From positions 159,037,741-159,101,740 of the forward strand of contig CM041465.1 of the NCBI GenBank assembly GCA_023213395.1: a DNA stretch of 64,000 bases. The letters run 5' to 3'. Source of the DNA: Cycas panzhihuaensis. Its lineage: Eukaryota > Cycadophyta. The notes under the pieces are model-generated. The model was not told the origin of the DNA and made no database searches. It saw only the letters and a program-made list of their open reading frames with translations. Position numbers and translations under genes: made by a program. Numbering within the stretch: the stretch's first letter is position 1; the number at the start of each line of letters is the position of its first letter. Shown piece after piece: positions 21,195 to 34,250 of this stretch.

Positions 21195-24100
21195 AATGCA
21201 TTAATGACAAGACCATATTGCAAATTTTATTGATTATTATTCTATATACTAAAGTTTACTTTAGAGTTTTATTTGAATATTTGATATATTGATTGTGAGC
21301 GGCCTCCATTTAGTGTTTGTATTATGTGGAAGTTTTAATCCCATTTTTCATGCAGCAAAGTCACTTTTATGTAGGGCATTGAAGATGTAACAAGAATTTC
21401 TAAAGTTTTCATTAATTTTTCAAAGGTTTTAGTTCATTGTTTTGGTTAAAAAAGGTAACCAAAATTTTAAAGGAGTCTAGCTCTCAAACAGGTGCTTGAA
21501 ATTATATGAAGTGACTACTCATTTCGATCATAATCGAGTTAGCTTCACAATGAAGGAAACAACTCCTTATTTCATGCACCAAGAGTAGAGATATTTTCCT
21601 CGGACCACCAGGTACTCTCAAACTACTAAAACCCCACTGCCTACTTTGTATTTATTTGTTCTAAGTTATTTATCACTATTTTTTCAAAATTATTTTAAGA
21701 TTCATAGGTGCCCAAACCCTGCACCCATGTTGGAACTGATTTGGCGTCCCTTTTTCCCTCCGTGAGTCCGTACGACTTTATCACATCGTCCCTTTTTTGG
21801 ATATAGTCTAAAATTATAGTTTTTTGTTCTTTTTTGAAGTGTAATCCATTGTTGTGGATCCTTTATACCTTTTGGATACCTTATTACTTGCCGTCATTCA
21901 GTCTCGGCTCCATTTGATTGATCCCCAACTTGGCCGAAGTTGCTATCTCTCTTCGCATGTCCATAATAGCTACACAACCCCATTTTTACCTTCGTTTGTT
22001 TGAAACTCTATTTTATTAGAATAATTAAAGCCCATTAGATGTGTACTATAGGTGCCCTCCTCTTTGTGTATTAGATCGAGCAAATGGATCAATATTTAGG
22101 CTCCGTTCACCCTCACTTCCTTATATAGAACCTCCTCTACGTAGGGACATTACTCATCACATTTTTTTAGCATTTTAATCCTTTTGTTGCCACCTTCTAT
22201 GATTGATTTACATGTGGATTATGGAGGCACCCATATCGTAGTGTTTAATCAATCCATTCAATCGATTTTCATCTCTATTTTGGCCATTGTTTCTCTCATG
22301 ATCTCACGTGCAGGTCACACCATTAATAGATATATTCAATTGAAATCTTTTTGATTTATAAAGTTTGATTTAAGTTTATGAAATTTAATTATTGTTAATA
22401 GTGTTTCAGTTCCATTGGTGGTAAAGGGTACTAGCCCCCTTCAATGTTAGTCCCCGATTTGGTGCACTTGAAAGTGATTTGTAACATTTTTTTAAAAGGG
22501 CTTAAATCCTTTTTTTTAATATAAAGTTTATTCATATTTGCTTCATAAAGTTACTGGCATATTTTTTACTCTAACTCCTCAGTGGATTAATGATTTTTAA
22601 TAAAACTAGTCTCATCGCGACCGAGAATCAATGAGCTTCACTATGGATTATTCATTTATTAGATTTTGAGCTATTTTGATCAAGTTCTAATAGCTTGAAG
22701 TGACCTATTTTTTTAGCCTTCATTTTGTCAATTATAAGGAGGTCCTTTCACTGTTTTCACTATAACTTTCTTATTTGATATCCATTTTCTGAACCATTAG
22801 CTTTGTTGGAAAGTTAGTTTAGCCCTCTTCGTGCTGATATATTTTTTAAAGTGATTTGAAGCTATTTCAGGCTATTTAACTTAAGGTACATAATTAAACT
22901 TAGTTCTTCATTATTTAGCATTTTTTGATGTATTTTCTTCAAAATATTTTTTGTATAAGTTGTATTAAAAGGTCTTTAATCTATTTGTGAGTAATTTTAC
23001 ATCTTTTCATAAAGTTATAATTTAATTTTTATAGTATTTTAGCCTTGTGGCTCCTATTCAAGCCATAAAAGGGATCCCTACACTTAGATTTTAATATCTT
23101 GAGTTTCAAGAATTGGTTTTCTAAAAGGTCAAATTCGTCAGAAAGGTTATTCAATATTCTTCAGTTTGAAATAGGTTTCACTCAAATCATACATCATTTG
23201 ATAGGTGTTTGAAGCTAGTTACCTTTAGCTTCTTGTTAAGTCCTTTTAGCCATTATCCTATAACTTTTCAAGTATTACATTATCTAAAAAAGGTTATATC
23301 TATATTATTGATCATTGATAGTTTATTCTTAAAGCTATTAGTATTCTTTGTTTGTATTTTTTAAGTCTTTTTTGTAGCAAGAAGCTAGATTTTAGTATTT
23401 CAAGCTAAGTGGAGCTACCTTACCAAATGGGTATAATTTATATTCTATTTATTTATTTTTGATAGAAACTTATTATTTTTAGATACTTCTATCATCTAAA
23501 GTAAATGTTACACTTCATATTTTTAGTTTTTTTTACTTTAAAAAGGGTGTACTATTTTTAAAAGGGATAGCTAATCATCTTTATAATCTAGCATACTACA
23601 TTTTACATTGACATAAAGGTCATTCATTTTGTTTTATTTACTTACTATCTTTGAAAGATTCAAGCTTAGTTGACAAATATCATTGAATATCTATCCTTTT
23701 ATCATTAAAGGCAGTTAGATTTCAAATTTTTGCATGGTAAAAGCATTAAAAGAGCATTTAGATCCTTGTTTCTCTACATCATATCAAATTGAAAACTAGG
23801 TTGCATATCATTTAGCATTCTTTTGATTGACTAGAAAGGAAAAAGGCTCATTAGTTGATTTATTTGATTTGAAAGAAAGGTTATTGTTTGTACATTTTTG
23901 GAAAAAAATGTTATTTCATTTGTTTATTCTTGCTTAGTGAATATTATCTTTCCTTTTAGTTTTTTTTTGGGTATAAAAGGATTTTTTTAAAAAAACCCTA
24001 AGCAAGACCACAAGCATTAATTAATTTATTATCACATTAAAAAGATAAATTTTGAATTGAACAACCTTATTTTTCCAGCCTTGCAAGGGGAATGACTAGG

Positions 24101-24662
24101 ATCCCTAAAGTTACCACCTCGCACATGCTAATTGTACTACTCATATTAGATGAGGAAAGCTATTAGTTATTAGGTGTATTTGGTGGAAGGCTGAGGTGTA
24201 GAACCTTTTCTTTCATTTGGTGTTTAGAGACCAAGGGTAGACCTAGAGAGGGTGAGTGCATTGGTTTGAGCAACCTTTACCACTAGATCTGTTGCTAGGT
24301 ATAAGTTTGGCACAGGTGGGTCCATAATTCGAGGGGGTATGAAAACCTTCTTAGTAGCCTGCATATTAAGGTATATCAAGCCTTAAGTTGGCATACTAGT
24401 ATATTGGGTCCCTATTTTTCCATCTGTGGGTAGATGCCACTAGACAGGATAGGAATCGAAGGTTTCCCAAAGAGACCCTTAAATTTAGAGCCTAGTAGCC
24501 TTATTAGGTACTAGTTCACTTTTTTAAACTTTAGGTAAAACTTGGGACATTGAAACTTAATTTAAACTTTAAATTCAAACTCTTATAAAATTCAAATTCA
24601 AACTCTTGTAAACTTTATTTTTTTATTTATTAGATTTTAAAAATAAAAATCTTAGTTCAATA
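21195..24662 (+). other. Copia1 long untranslated leader
   Basis: About 3.47 kb between primer site and gag with no recognisable protein in any frame; very AT-rich up to 24060, less so at 24060-24520. Just before gag there is a small duplication of TTCAAACTCTT. I saw no LTRs or target duplication that would show a separate insertion here. Confidence 0.55.
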
Positions 24663-25770
24663 TGGCCTCAAGTTTTGATAACATAATCATTCTAAAATTT
24701 AATGGGAATAATTTCTTGAATTGGAGTAGGAGGATAAGACCCATCCTCATAGCTAATAAGATATGGGAGATTGTGAAATAAGGGTATAACGAATTAGGTC
24801 CAAATCCAACTGATACAGAGAAAGTTACCTACAAAGAAAATGTAAAGAAGTATAACAAGGCTTTAACACTTATCTTTTGTGCACTTGAAGATCATGTTTT
24901 CCCTCAGGTTAGTGAGTCTATCAAATAAGAGGAAACTTTGGATATACTTTAGCTAATATATGAAGGAACTACATCTTCCAAACTCTAGAATCTTAGAAGT
25001 AAGTTTAAAAACTTGCACATGTTTCCCATAGAAACTGTAACTGAATTCATGACAAGAGTACAAGATATAGTCAATCAGATGAGGTCTCTTGAAGATATCT
25101 TAACAGAACAAAGGGTGGTTGAATGGATCCTAAGATATATTGGTGCAGTTAGATGTTTCAAAATGGTTACCACAAGTATAAATGTATCAGAAGACCTAAG
25201 CACATTAAAGGTGGAATAACTTTGTGCTTTGTTTATGTTAGTAGAAGAACAACAAAATGCCAATGAGTCACTTGAATATGCCTTTTCTAAAAATGTATAA
25301 ATCTAATCAAATACTCAAGTAGGAACTTCAAGGTCCAAAGAATCACCTCCAAAAAGAAGGGTCGGGAACCCTAGAAGGGAAGTTAGGCAAGATCCTCCCA
25401 AATATCAAGCCCCTCATCAAAGGAGATAAGGAGGACACCAACACAATGAGAACCCCCCTAGGTATACAAACTAAAGGAAACAATTTGAAGGACATACTTG
25501 TTGTCCAAATTGTCAAGGAAACCCTAAATCCTCAAGGTTCAATCAAGATTATTATGATAATAGACTACTAAGAGAAAATCCTCCTTAACATTATGAGGAA
25601 AGGGGAAGATCCTCCAATGTTGATTGATCTCGTCCATGAAGTAGGAATTTAAGCTATGGAAGGAGAGATCCCCTATATTGTTCATATTGCTATAGAAGTA
25701 GCTATTCTACAGATAAATATTTCTTAAAGAATGGACCACCCACTAGAGGAAATACCCATAATACATTCGA
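24663..25770 (+). pseudogene. Copia1 gag (fossil)
   Basis: ATG at 24663: MASSFDNIIILKFNGNNFLN then WSRRIRPILIANKIWEIV, the DUF4219-like start of a plant copia gag, followed by the UBN2 region (LRSKFKNLHMFPIETVTEF, MTRVQDIVNQMRSLED, STLKVE). A basic, proline-rich tail follows (about 25330-25500), then a decayed zinc knuckle, CSYCYRSSYSTDKYFLK, near 25680-25730. Stops occur at about 24780, 24928, 24951, 24988 and 25217. Confidence 0.88.
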
Positions 25771-27060
25771 ATCAAGGGATAATAATAGGTTGTTTCTATC
25801 TAGCTTCATTATTAAGAAGGAAGAAGATGACTATTGGTACATTGATTCAGGATGTTCAACCCATATGACACATAAAGAATACTTGCTTTGAACTTTGGAT
25901 AAAAACAAAAAAAGGTCCATTATATTTAGAAATTATACCTCCCATAAATTAGTTGGTAGAGGTAATATAGCCCTAATGATAAATATAGAAGAATATAGAC
26001 ATCTAGATGATGTCTTGTATGTCCCAACTCTAAAGAAAAACTTATTATCAGTAGGCCAGATGATGGGACAAGACTACAAAGTCATTTTTGACAATGGTGA
26101 GTGTGTAATAAAAGATAAAAGGATAAATAAAGCTATTGTTGCTAATGGAAAATGGACTAAAGATCATTTGTTCAAACTTATTCTTACTCCCTCAGATACA
26201 TATGCTCTAAGAACTTCAGTTAACTTAGATAGCGAGTTATGACATGGAAGATTTGGCCATCTCAATTATAATAGTTTGGCGCTTATGAAGCAGATGGATA
26301 TGTTCAATGGATTACCATATATTGAGGTGAATAAAAACTTATGCAAAGGATCTCTTCTAGGAAAACACCATAGGAAAAATTTTCTAGATTACAATCATTG
26401 AGCATGAGGTCCACTCTAATTGGTATACACTGATATTTGTGGTCCTATGAACACTCCTTCACTAACAGGTGATAAGTAGTTCATCACATTGAAAGATGAC
26501 TTCATAAGGAAGACATGGATGTTCTTTTTCAAGTATAAATCAAATGCCTTCTAATACTTTGCTGACGTCAAAACCTTTATGGAGTGATAAAGTAGATACA
26601 AACTTCTATCCCTAAGATCAGGCAATGGGGGAGAATTTATCTCTAATACATTTAAGGATTATTGTGTATACCATGGAATTAAAAGAGGAAATATTACACT
26701 ATAGTCTAAATGGCTAAGTGTATGCTTAAGGACAACAATTTAGGCCATGAGTTCTAGCCTAAAACATTACACACGACTGTTGATTTACTCAATAGGTGCT
26801 CCACCAAAGCCCTTACATGGAAAACTCCAAAAGAAGCTTGGACTAGTTATAAACCAAGTATACATCATCTTAGAGTATTTAGATGCCTTGCCTATGCTCA
26901 CATTCCTAATCAATGAAGATCCAAGTTGGATGATCATAGCGTCAAATGTATTTTCCTTGGTTATAGTGAAACATCAAAGTCATACAAGGTGTATGATGCC
27001 AAATCAAGAAAAGTCATGTTAAGCAAGGATGTTAAGTTCTAAGAAGATACCTACTATAAG
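25771..27060 (+). pseudogene. Copia1 protease and integrase (fossil)
   Basis: The protease active site is intact as YIDSGCSTHMTHKEYLL (about 25840-25890), followed by the open stretch 25895-26242 (KLVGRGNIALMI, VLYVPTLKKNLLSVGQM). Pre-integrase: HGRFGHLNYNSLALMKQMDM and LLGKHHRKNF. The integrase core begins VYTDICGPMNTPSLTGDK, FITLKDDFIRKTWMFFFKY, then GNGGEFISNTFKDY near 26620-26660. The second acid pattern SDNGGE now reads SGNGGE. The C-terminal part continues in shifted frames to 27050. Frameshifts are more common here than in the other copia elements. Confidence 0.85.
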
Positions 27061-27359
27061 ATGCTTAAGAAAAGAAAAAGGAGGTTACAATAAAGTTTAA
27101 TATATCATCCAAAACCAAATATGTGACTTCTATATTTGATTCTAGGAGAAGCATCAATGAACCTAGTGGGGAGGGAACTTTATCTCAACCTCTACCATAA
27201 AAATTACCAAAATGGGTTCATCAAAATCATGACTTGGGCAACATCTTGGATAATAATCCTAGATCCACGTGCTCACATAGGGTTAACTTTGCCTTAATGA
27301 GCAAGGTATTAGAGACTCATGAGCCTCAAAACTTTGATAAGACCAATTAACATAAATAT

Positions 27360-28800
27360 TGACAAAAGCAATGGAAGATGAATACAACTCCATTGTTAAG
27401 AATGACACATGGGAGTTAGTTGATTTACCTCCAAAGAAAAATACTATTAATATAAAATAGGTCTATAAGACCAAGTTTCTCTCAGATGGTTCCATTAACA
27501 AATATAAGGTTAGGTTGGTTACTAAGGGGCATGCTTAAAAAGAAGGCATTGACTATACTAAAACTTTTGCCCCTGTTGCTCGGATGGAATCCGTTAGAAT
27601 GATGATGAGCCTAACAGCCTAAATGGGTTGGAAAGTTTACCAAATGGATGTCAAAATTACCTTCCTCAATGGCTATATTAAAGAAGATATCGATATCACT
27701 TAATCCCTAAATTTTGATGTCAGGGGGGAAGAGAACAAAATGTATAAACTAAAAAGGCACTCTATGGTTTAAAATAAGCACCTAGGGCTTGGTATTCCTA
27801 CATAGATAAATATTTTAGAGATTAAGGGTTTGAAAGGTCTCAAGCAGACCCTAACTGGTATATTTAAATTAAGGGAAATTTAATCTTAATTATAGGTCTT
27901 TATGTGGATGACCTTGTATATATTGGAAATGACTCTCACTTGTTGTGTCAATTTAAATATGCTATGTATAAAGAATTTGAGATGATAGATTTAGGGCTTA
28001 TGCATTACTTTCTAGGATTAGAAGTTTGGCAAGACAAGAAGGGAATTTTCATCTCCCAATATAAATATGATTTGGACTTATTACAAAAATTTAGGATGTC
28101 CGATTGTAAACCATTGGCAACCCTAGTTGAAATAGGAATTAAGCTCTCAAAATCAGATGACTCTACTTTAGTTGACCCAACACTTTATAGACAACTTATT
28201 GGTAGTTTGATATATTTAATATCTACTCAACTAGATAATAACACACTTAGTTAGTGTTATATCTAGGTTTATGCAAGACCCAAAGTATGACCTCTCATTA
28301 GTCAGTAGCCAAGAGAATTCTTCGATATCTTAAAGGAACTCTAGATTATGGGCTATACTACAAAGCTTCTCTAAAATTTTAGTTGACTGGCTATACAGAT
28401 TCAGATTGGGTAAGAGATGTTGATGACATAAAATCTACAACAGGTTATATATTCAGTACAAGATTAACAGTAATATCATGGAGCATAAAGAATCAAAACA
28501 TAGTTTTCTTATCTACAACTGAGGTAGAATACAAAGAAATAGTAGTAGGTGCATGTGAGTCAGTTTGGTTGAGAAGACTACTACAAGATTTTTAGCTTAA
28601 ATAGAAAGGTCCCACCAGAATTTGGTGTAACAATAAGAGCACCATCCAAATAGTAAAGAATCCAGTCTTTCATGGTAGAATGAGACACATTGAGACTCAA
28701 TATCATTTCATTCAACAACTAGAATAATTACAGCACTGAAGACCAAACAATAGATATATTTACAAATGCATTAGGCAAAGTCAAATTCTAGAAATTTAGA
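27360..28800 (+). pseudogene. Copia1 reverse transcriptase and RNase H (fossil)
   Basis: MEDEYNSIVKNDTWELVDLP, VYKTKFLSDGSINKYKVRLV, YTKTFAPVARMESVRMMMSL and YQMDVKITFLNGYIKEDI (27370-27700). An open stretch around 27890-28250 holds the intact catalytic loop LYVDDLVYIGND, then FEMIDLGLMHYFLGLEVW and CKPLATLVEIGIKLSKSDD. RNase H: MTGYTDSDWVRDVDDIKSTT (28383), ISWSIKNQNIVFLSTTEVEY and ACESVWLRRLLQDF. The first acid (TDSDW) is kept. A frame shift near 28240 and stops inactivate it. The purine tract TATGGGGGAGAA (28831-28842) abuts the 3' LTR. Confidence 0.88.
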
Positions 28801-28842
28801 GAAAGCTTAAGAGTCATTAACATTAGGCATTATGGGGGAGAA

Positions 28843-29203
28843 TGTTGGGATAACCCCTAATGTATCTATGAAGTTGTACACCTAGGGCTCATTAAAGGTG
28901 GCTTTGGGGCTCTTTAGGGAACCTAAAGATGCATACTAAGCTGCCTAGATCCTCTAGATGCTGACTCACTATTCTTAAGGTATGTGTTTGTGTTTTTTAA
29001 TTATATTTTTTAATATTAATTTGAATTGTTATTGGATAATATGGAGGTTGGATTAAGGCACTTGTTGCCTCCCTAAATAACCTATAAATGGGATGGGAAT
29101 ACCTCCCTGGTGTTTTTTAACACTACCTAATATTCAATAGATAATGTTAACTCACATAATGATCTCACCATTGTAGTCCCGCTCTACACCTTTGTATCTT
29201 TCA
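28843..29203 (+). repeat. Copia1 3' LTR
   Basis: 361 bp, TGTTGGGATAACCCC to GTATCTTTCA, matching the 5' LTR. Confidence 0.95.
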
Positions 29204-29208
29204 AAGTG

Positions 29209-30740
29209 GATGACCATAAGTCAACTCATTCATAGTCCTACTACTCTCCTCCTAGATAACAAGTTTGGATCCACTCTCCTCATACCATACCTTCTACGCA
29301 TGAAGGTACTAATATTGTTCTCACCTATGGCAACCCTAACACCTCTCATATACCTACTTCCACTCAAGCATTTATGTCTTTACCTAATCTATGACCTATC
29401 TACTCTTATACCACTAGGGTTGCCTCTTCTCATCCTATTTCTTCCACCACTCAATTACCCCTTCACACATCACATGCCACTTGGTCTCATGATATTAGAC
29501 CTCATCTACCATCTCTTAGAACATTTAACATTGTTCCTTCTTCTTAACATATTTATTATAGTCATTCCATTCACCCTCATGCTTCAGTTAATCAATCACA
29601 AGCTTTGAGAGTTTTTAATCCCACTTCATCTATGCACATTCTTAGACCTACTCTACAACCAAATCCTTTCTCCACTTTCAATCCAATTTTCCCATAACAT
29701 CTCATACCTCAAAACCAATTGTATGGTTAACCCCACAACTTAGTTTAATCCCCCTCCTACTTTTCCATCTTATACCATTTCTCAACCAAAAAAATAACAA
29801 CAATTATAACAACCCACCTATTTGTCTATTCCTTATCCATCGTGCTTGCCTTAACATTCTACTACATTGAGGTCAATGAGACCTTTCCTTGATTATATGA
29901 AATCCCCATTTCCATGTGAGGTTCTTTTATCTCCTATGCCTCCCTTCCTTCTTGAGATGCTTGCATTTTTTGGTGAGTCTTCTCAGGATCTTGCTTCCCA
30001 TATACAGATGTTTATACTTGCTTGTACAGATTTTGTGCATTATGATTATGTCATGATGCACTTATTCCTTAAATCACTTTGAGGTGATGCCTTGAAGTGG
30101 GTCTACCATCTTCCATCCTCTTGTTCCAATAATTAGTTGATTCCTTCACCAACTATTTTGATGTAGCAAGACCATTTGAATCAGGCATTGAATCCATGTT
30201 AGCCGTCAAGCAGAACCATGATGAGATCTTAAGAGACTTTGTTAGAAGATTTCAAGACCAGGTACATGCTTGTCACTCATGTCTTGATCCTAGCCTACTA
30301 TTTAATGTTTTTACTAATACTTTGAGGCTCTATGTATACCTAGAAGTTCTAAAAATTGGTCCTCAAACTTATGAGGAAGTGGTTGATCATTTCTTAGCCT
30401 TTGAAACCTTTAAGATTTAAGCAGGTATCAAGAAGGTTAGGAAACCTATACCTTCTAAAGAAATAATTTAAACAACAAAAGCTTCCCATCCTAAACCCAC
30501 TTACGATCACCTAACCTCTTCTATTAGATTGCTAGAATGCATGATCAATATTAAATTGCATGTTGATGGTCATTCTCAGAGCCAACCTTTGTAGGAGACT
30601 AAAGTTATTTATCTTACTCAAAGAAAGAAAAAATAAGTTCCTCCTCCACCTCCTCATTCCTTCAGGAAAATAAAATGGTGCTTATATCATCAAATAGATG
30701 CACATGATAGAAGTGAGTGCTGTACCATTTAAAATACTAT
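29209..30740 (+). pseudogene. Gypsy1 gag, continued: capsid and zinc knuckle (fossil)
   Basis: After a low-complexity Pro/Leu/Ser-rich stretch (29209-29860), the retrotransposon gag core starts: RSMRPFLDYMKSPFPCEVLL, MLAFFGESSQDLASHIQMF, ACTDFVHYDYVMMHLFLKSL (29867-30080), GDALKWVYHLPSS, then AVKQNHDEILRDFVRRFQDQ and FTNTLRLYVYLEVL (30196-30420). Near 30670-30720 KWCLYHQIDAHDRSECC is a CxxH-type knuckle. The order and the DxAxHIQMF and LRDFVRRFQ motifs are those of large plant gypsy gags. Frames change several times. Confidence 0.85.
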
Positions 30741-30779
30741 TCAAAATACAAATGTCTAACTAAATTAATCCTTTAAGTC

Positions 30780-31660
30780 ATCTTAAGACCAAATGATCTA
30801 TAAGGATTTGTTGCCTCAGCATAGTAAGAAAAAAAGTAAAGATGATAAAGGCAATGAAAAGTAGGTCCAAGATGATGAAGGAGAACCTTCGAGTTCTAAT
30901 TCATTGAAGAATACTACCACTCATTCAAATCCTTCAACAAAAATAACTAATGATCAATCTTGCCCACCTCCTAAAGGTGGTGATACCAAGAGAATGATAA
31001 ATATAGTGGAGACCACAAAGAGTGTAGTTCTATCCAAATCACTTGATAATTTGATAGCAAGGAATCCTAACTCTTTACCTCTAGTACCCTCATATCCCAT
31101 TAGGTTTAGGTCCATTCCCTTTAGTATAAAGGATGGATATTTCTCTTTGATTGAGGAATTAAAGACCATTCCAATAGGCATATTGGTTATTAATTTGTTG
31201 AAGAGTTACCCTAAGTATTGCCAACTTTTACTTGATGCATTGGGAGTTCCTATAGTAGTTTCTTCATCTACCTCTATAGTTTCTTTCGACTTGGCTACCT
31301 TGTTTAGTCATTTTACTCATGCACTATATGACATAACTCTATTCTACTTCAAGATTATAAAGGACAACATCAACATTAAAAGAGTTATTATCAAAAGGGG
31401 ATCAGCTGTTAGTATAATCCCTCTTCATCTTGTTGAGGATTTAGAGATTTTAGTTTTTAACCCATGTGAGCAGATTTTCTAGGGGTATAACAAGAATCAA
31501 AAGGTACCCCTAGGTCAAGTTACTCTCCCTATTATGTTAGAAGAAAAGATAATCCTTATCGAGCTTACCATTATCGATCTTGACTTAGAGTATAATATTC
31601 TTTAGGGTAGATCATGGATTACCTAAATGTCAATGGTTTGTTTCTCCCTCTTTGGTGAAC
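30780..31660 (+). pseudogene. Gypsy1 protease (fossil)
   Basis: A longish open stretch (30904-31482) ends in the protease: VIIKRGSAVSIIPLHLVEDL. The family active site has D-G-G-S-S, so the catalytic Asp and Gly are replaced (KRGSA). It continues past a TAG as PLGQVTLPIMLEEKIILIEL, TIIDLDLEYNIL and GRSWIT, the second half of the protease fold. The protein would cleave Gag-Pol in the particle. Confidence 0.78.
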
Positions 31661-32800
31661 TTAGGTTTATCCATGAGAGATAATTAAAAATTATTAAGTG
31701 AAAGCCAAAGCCCATCAAACAATCAGTCCCTCTTATTGAGACTTTTTCTGAACTTGGTGAATCATCAAACTCTTTGGAGTACTTCTTCTAATCACTTAGT
31801 TTAGGGCAATACTTTTCCACCGAAGCTCCTTCTACTCATCTGGAAGTAAAGGATGTGGGTTTGGTCAATATTGTCCCTTTGTCACCAGGTTCCTCATCTA
31901 TTCCTTCTACCTTATACTCGAATGATTAGTCTTTGATTTTCTCTTCTACTCTTAGCGAAGAAGTAATATCTCATTCCATTATCTATTATGGAGGATCACT
32001 TGTGAGTAGACTTATTGATGAAAATATTTTTGCTCCTATTCATGCCCACTTCTCATAGGTTTTGTGTTTACCCTCAGGGGCAAATATGGTAGTTCCTTCC
32101 ATTACTAATCTTTGAGTGAGTACTTCTTTAACTTCAGTTACAAATGATTTGTGTATTGATGCTCCTCCATTCTTCTCTCTATCTTCTTTCTTTATGATGT
32201 GGTTGAATAGACACAGGAAGAAAATATTGTTGCATCGGTATTCTGACTTAGAATTAAGGGATGAAGATATTGATTTGCTTGATACAGGTTAAAGTAATCA
32301 AAATACCTCCACCAGAATATAGGAAATTAATTCAATCTCTACTATTTCTTTTCCTTCCCATCCTCATGTGGATTCTTCTCCATCCTCTCTTATCCTTATA
32401 TCTTTATATGATCAAGAACTATCAAGAATTTAATCAAACTTTTTCTTTGACTTAGGAGTAAAATGATAAGCCTATTCTCTTTTCTCATGTTTCTTTAATC
32501 ATTGAGTTTATTCCTACTAGTCCACACTCATTATTTGATTCTCTTTCATCTTTTAGAGCTCTCTCTTTGTCTACAACTCTATTGAAAAATATTCTCCTCA
32601 TCAATCTCTTCCACTTAGACTATTTTAAAAATGATGAGGTGATTGTAGAGCATTTAGCAAGTTCATCTCCTAGGCTTCCTGATAGACATCATAAGTTAGG
32701 TTTCTTGAAAGTAATAGTTAATCACTCCCAATGTTAGAAGTCAATTTCTTTAATAGAGCCCACCCCTCCTTATTTTGAGGAAGGAAACACGATGCTTATT
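31661..32800 (+). pseudogene. Gypsy1 protease-RT linker (fossil)
   Basis: Ser/Pro-rich frames with many stops (for example SPLIETFSELGESSNSLEYF-like near 31730). It has no domain I recognise. Gypsy2 has a comparable linker at 48300-49630. Confidence 0.5.
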
Positions 32801-33700
32801 GAGCAAACCATCAATGTAGACTTAGAGATGGGAGATGTTCTTAGAATTATCAAGTTGAGAGCTAGTTGTACTCCCCAAGCGATCACCCAGTTTAAGGATC
32901 TCTTCCATGAGTTTCACTTGGTTTTTTCATGGGATTACAAAGATATGTAGGGCCTCAACTCCCAAGTCATCAAACATAACATCAAAGTAATTCCTAGTGT
33001 TAAACCTAAACGATAAAAATAATGCCTTATTCATCCACGCCTCTCCCTTACTATTAAATAAGAAGTGGAGAAGCTACTAGAAGCTAGATTCATTGAGAGT
33101 GTTGATTATTCTTAATGGGTTTCTAACATAGTTCTTGTAGCAAAAAAGAATGGTTCAATATAAATTTGCATCAACTTTCATGATATTAAAAAGATGTGTC
33201 CGAAAGATAATTTCCCTCTTATTTTTCTTGATCAGATTTGGGACTAGATGATTGGTTTTGGAGTAATGTCCCTTATGGATGGCTTTTTAAGATATAATCA
33301 AATCTCCATTTTGCCTCGTGACCATCACAAGACTGCTTTTACCAATCCTTAGGGTACCTTTCTCTATAAAGTCATGCCATTCAATTTGAAGAATGCTCGT
33401 GCAACATATTAAAGAGCCATGGTCTATATTTTTCATGATTTGATTGACAATATCATCATCATGCATTTAGATAATATGCTTTCTCTTTCACAAAGAAGAT
33501 GCAATCATCTGCATGACCTTAGAATAATTTATGAGAGGTGTAAAAAATATTGCTTATGCCTTAATCCTTCTAAATGTATTTTTGCCATTATATCAGGAAA
33601 GATGTTAGGAAACATCATTTCCTATAATAGAATTAGAATTGATCCCAACAAGATGAAGGCAATTATCGAAATGCCTTCCCCTAAGAACCAAAAGTAAATT
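32801..33700 (+). pseudogene. Gypsy1 reverse transcriptase (fossil)
   Basis: FIESVDYS, NIVLVAKKNGSI, ICINFHDIKKMCPKDNFPL, MSLMDGFLRYNQISI, HHKTAFTNP, GTFLYKVMPFNLKNARATY, RAMVYIFHDLIDNIII, then the catalytic loop HLDNMLSLSQ (about 33460-33490), where the family has YVDDML. The second catalytic Asp is therefore Asn and the loop Tyr is His. It continues CLCLNPSKCIFAIISGKMLG and MKAIIEMPSPKN. Stops fall at former CAG, TGG and CAA codons. Confidence 0.9.
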
Positions 33701-34250
33701 AAGTCTTTTCTAGGTAGACTTAGTTTCCTAAGGCATTTTATCGCTAATTTTACCTTAGATGCCAAGCCTATCATGAATTTTTTGAAGAAAGATATCGAGT
33801 TATAATGGACTCCTCAAGATCAAGTGTCCTTTGATAAGATGAAGCAAGCCTTAATTTCAACACCTGTTCTTACTCTTCTAAGGTTTGATAAACTCTTTAT
33901 TTTGTATACTTTAGCTACAAAGGAATCATTAGAAGGAATGCTAGTGTAAGAAGATGAATTTGATAAAGAACAAGCTATCTATTTTATTAGTAGGACCCTA
34001 GTGGATACTAAACTTCACTATCCTTTCCCTAAAAAAGAGTGCCTTACCTTAATTTTTACTACTAAGAAGTTGCACCATTACCTCCTTGGGAATAGGGTCC
34101 ACCTCATTATTCAGTCAGATCCAATAAGATACCTACTTTCTAAATCTAATCTCACTAGATAATTAGGTAAGTGGTCTTTGTTGCTTCAAGAGTTTGATTT
34201 TTAAGTAATCAATAATAAATCTAAAAAAGGCATGATCATCCCATAGATCA
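33700..34250 (+). pseudogene. Gypsy1 first RNase H (fossil)
   Basis: IKSFLGRLSFLRHFIANFTL, AKPIMNFLKKDIEL, FDKMKQALISTPVLTLLRFD, LFILYTLATKESLEGML, AIYFISRTLVDTKLHYPFPK, ECLTLIFTTKKLHHYLLGN and IQSDPIRYLLSKSNL. This is the usual gypsy RT-connection and RNase H. Its first acid (family LYxAxSDxAIGxVL) is poorly kept. Confidence 0.85.

Larger units (their letters stand above)
20816..29203 (+). mobile_element. Copia1: Ty1/copia element, plus strand, nested in Gypsy1 gag
   Basis: LTRs 20816-21177 and 28843-29203 share almost the whole sequence, and both flanks carry AAGTG (20811-20815 and 29204-29208), a perfect duplication. The element is 8.4 kb: primer site, an unusually long leader of about 3.5 kb, gag, protease, integrase, reverse transcriptase, RNase H and a purine tract. 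All domains are broken by stops. Confidence 0.95.

Noticed and set aside
29192-29608. 138-residue Leu/Pro-rich frame starting in the Copia1 LTR
   Set aside because: It starts in the LTR and runs across the insertion junction into Gypsy1 gag in a wrong frame.
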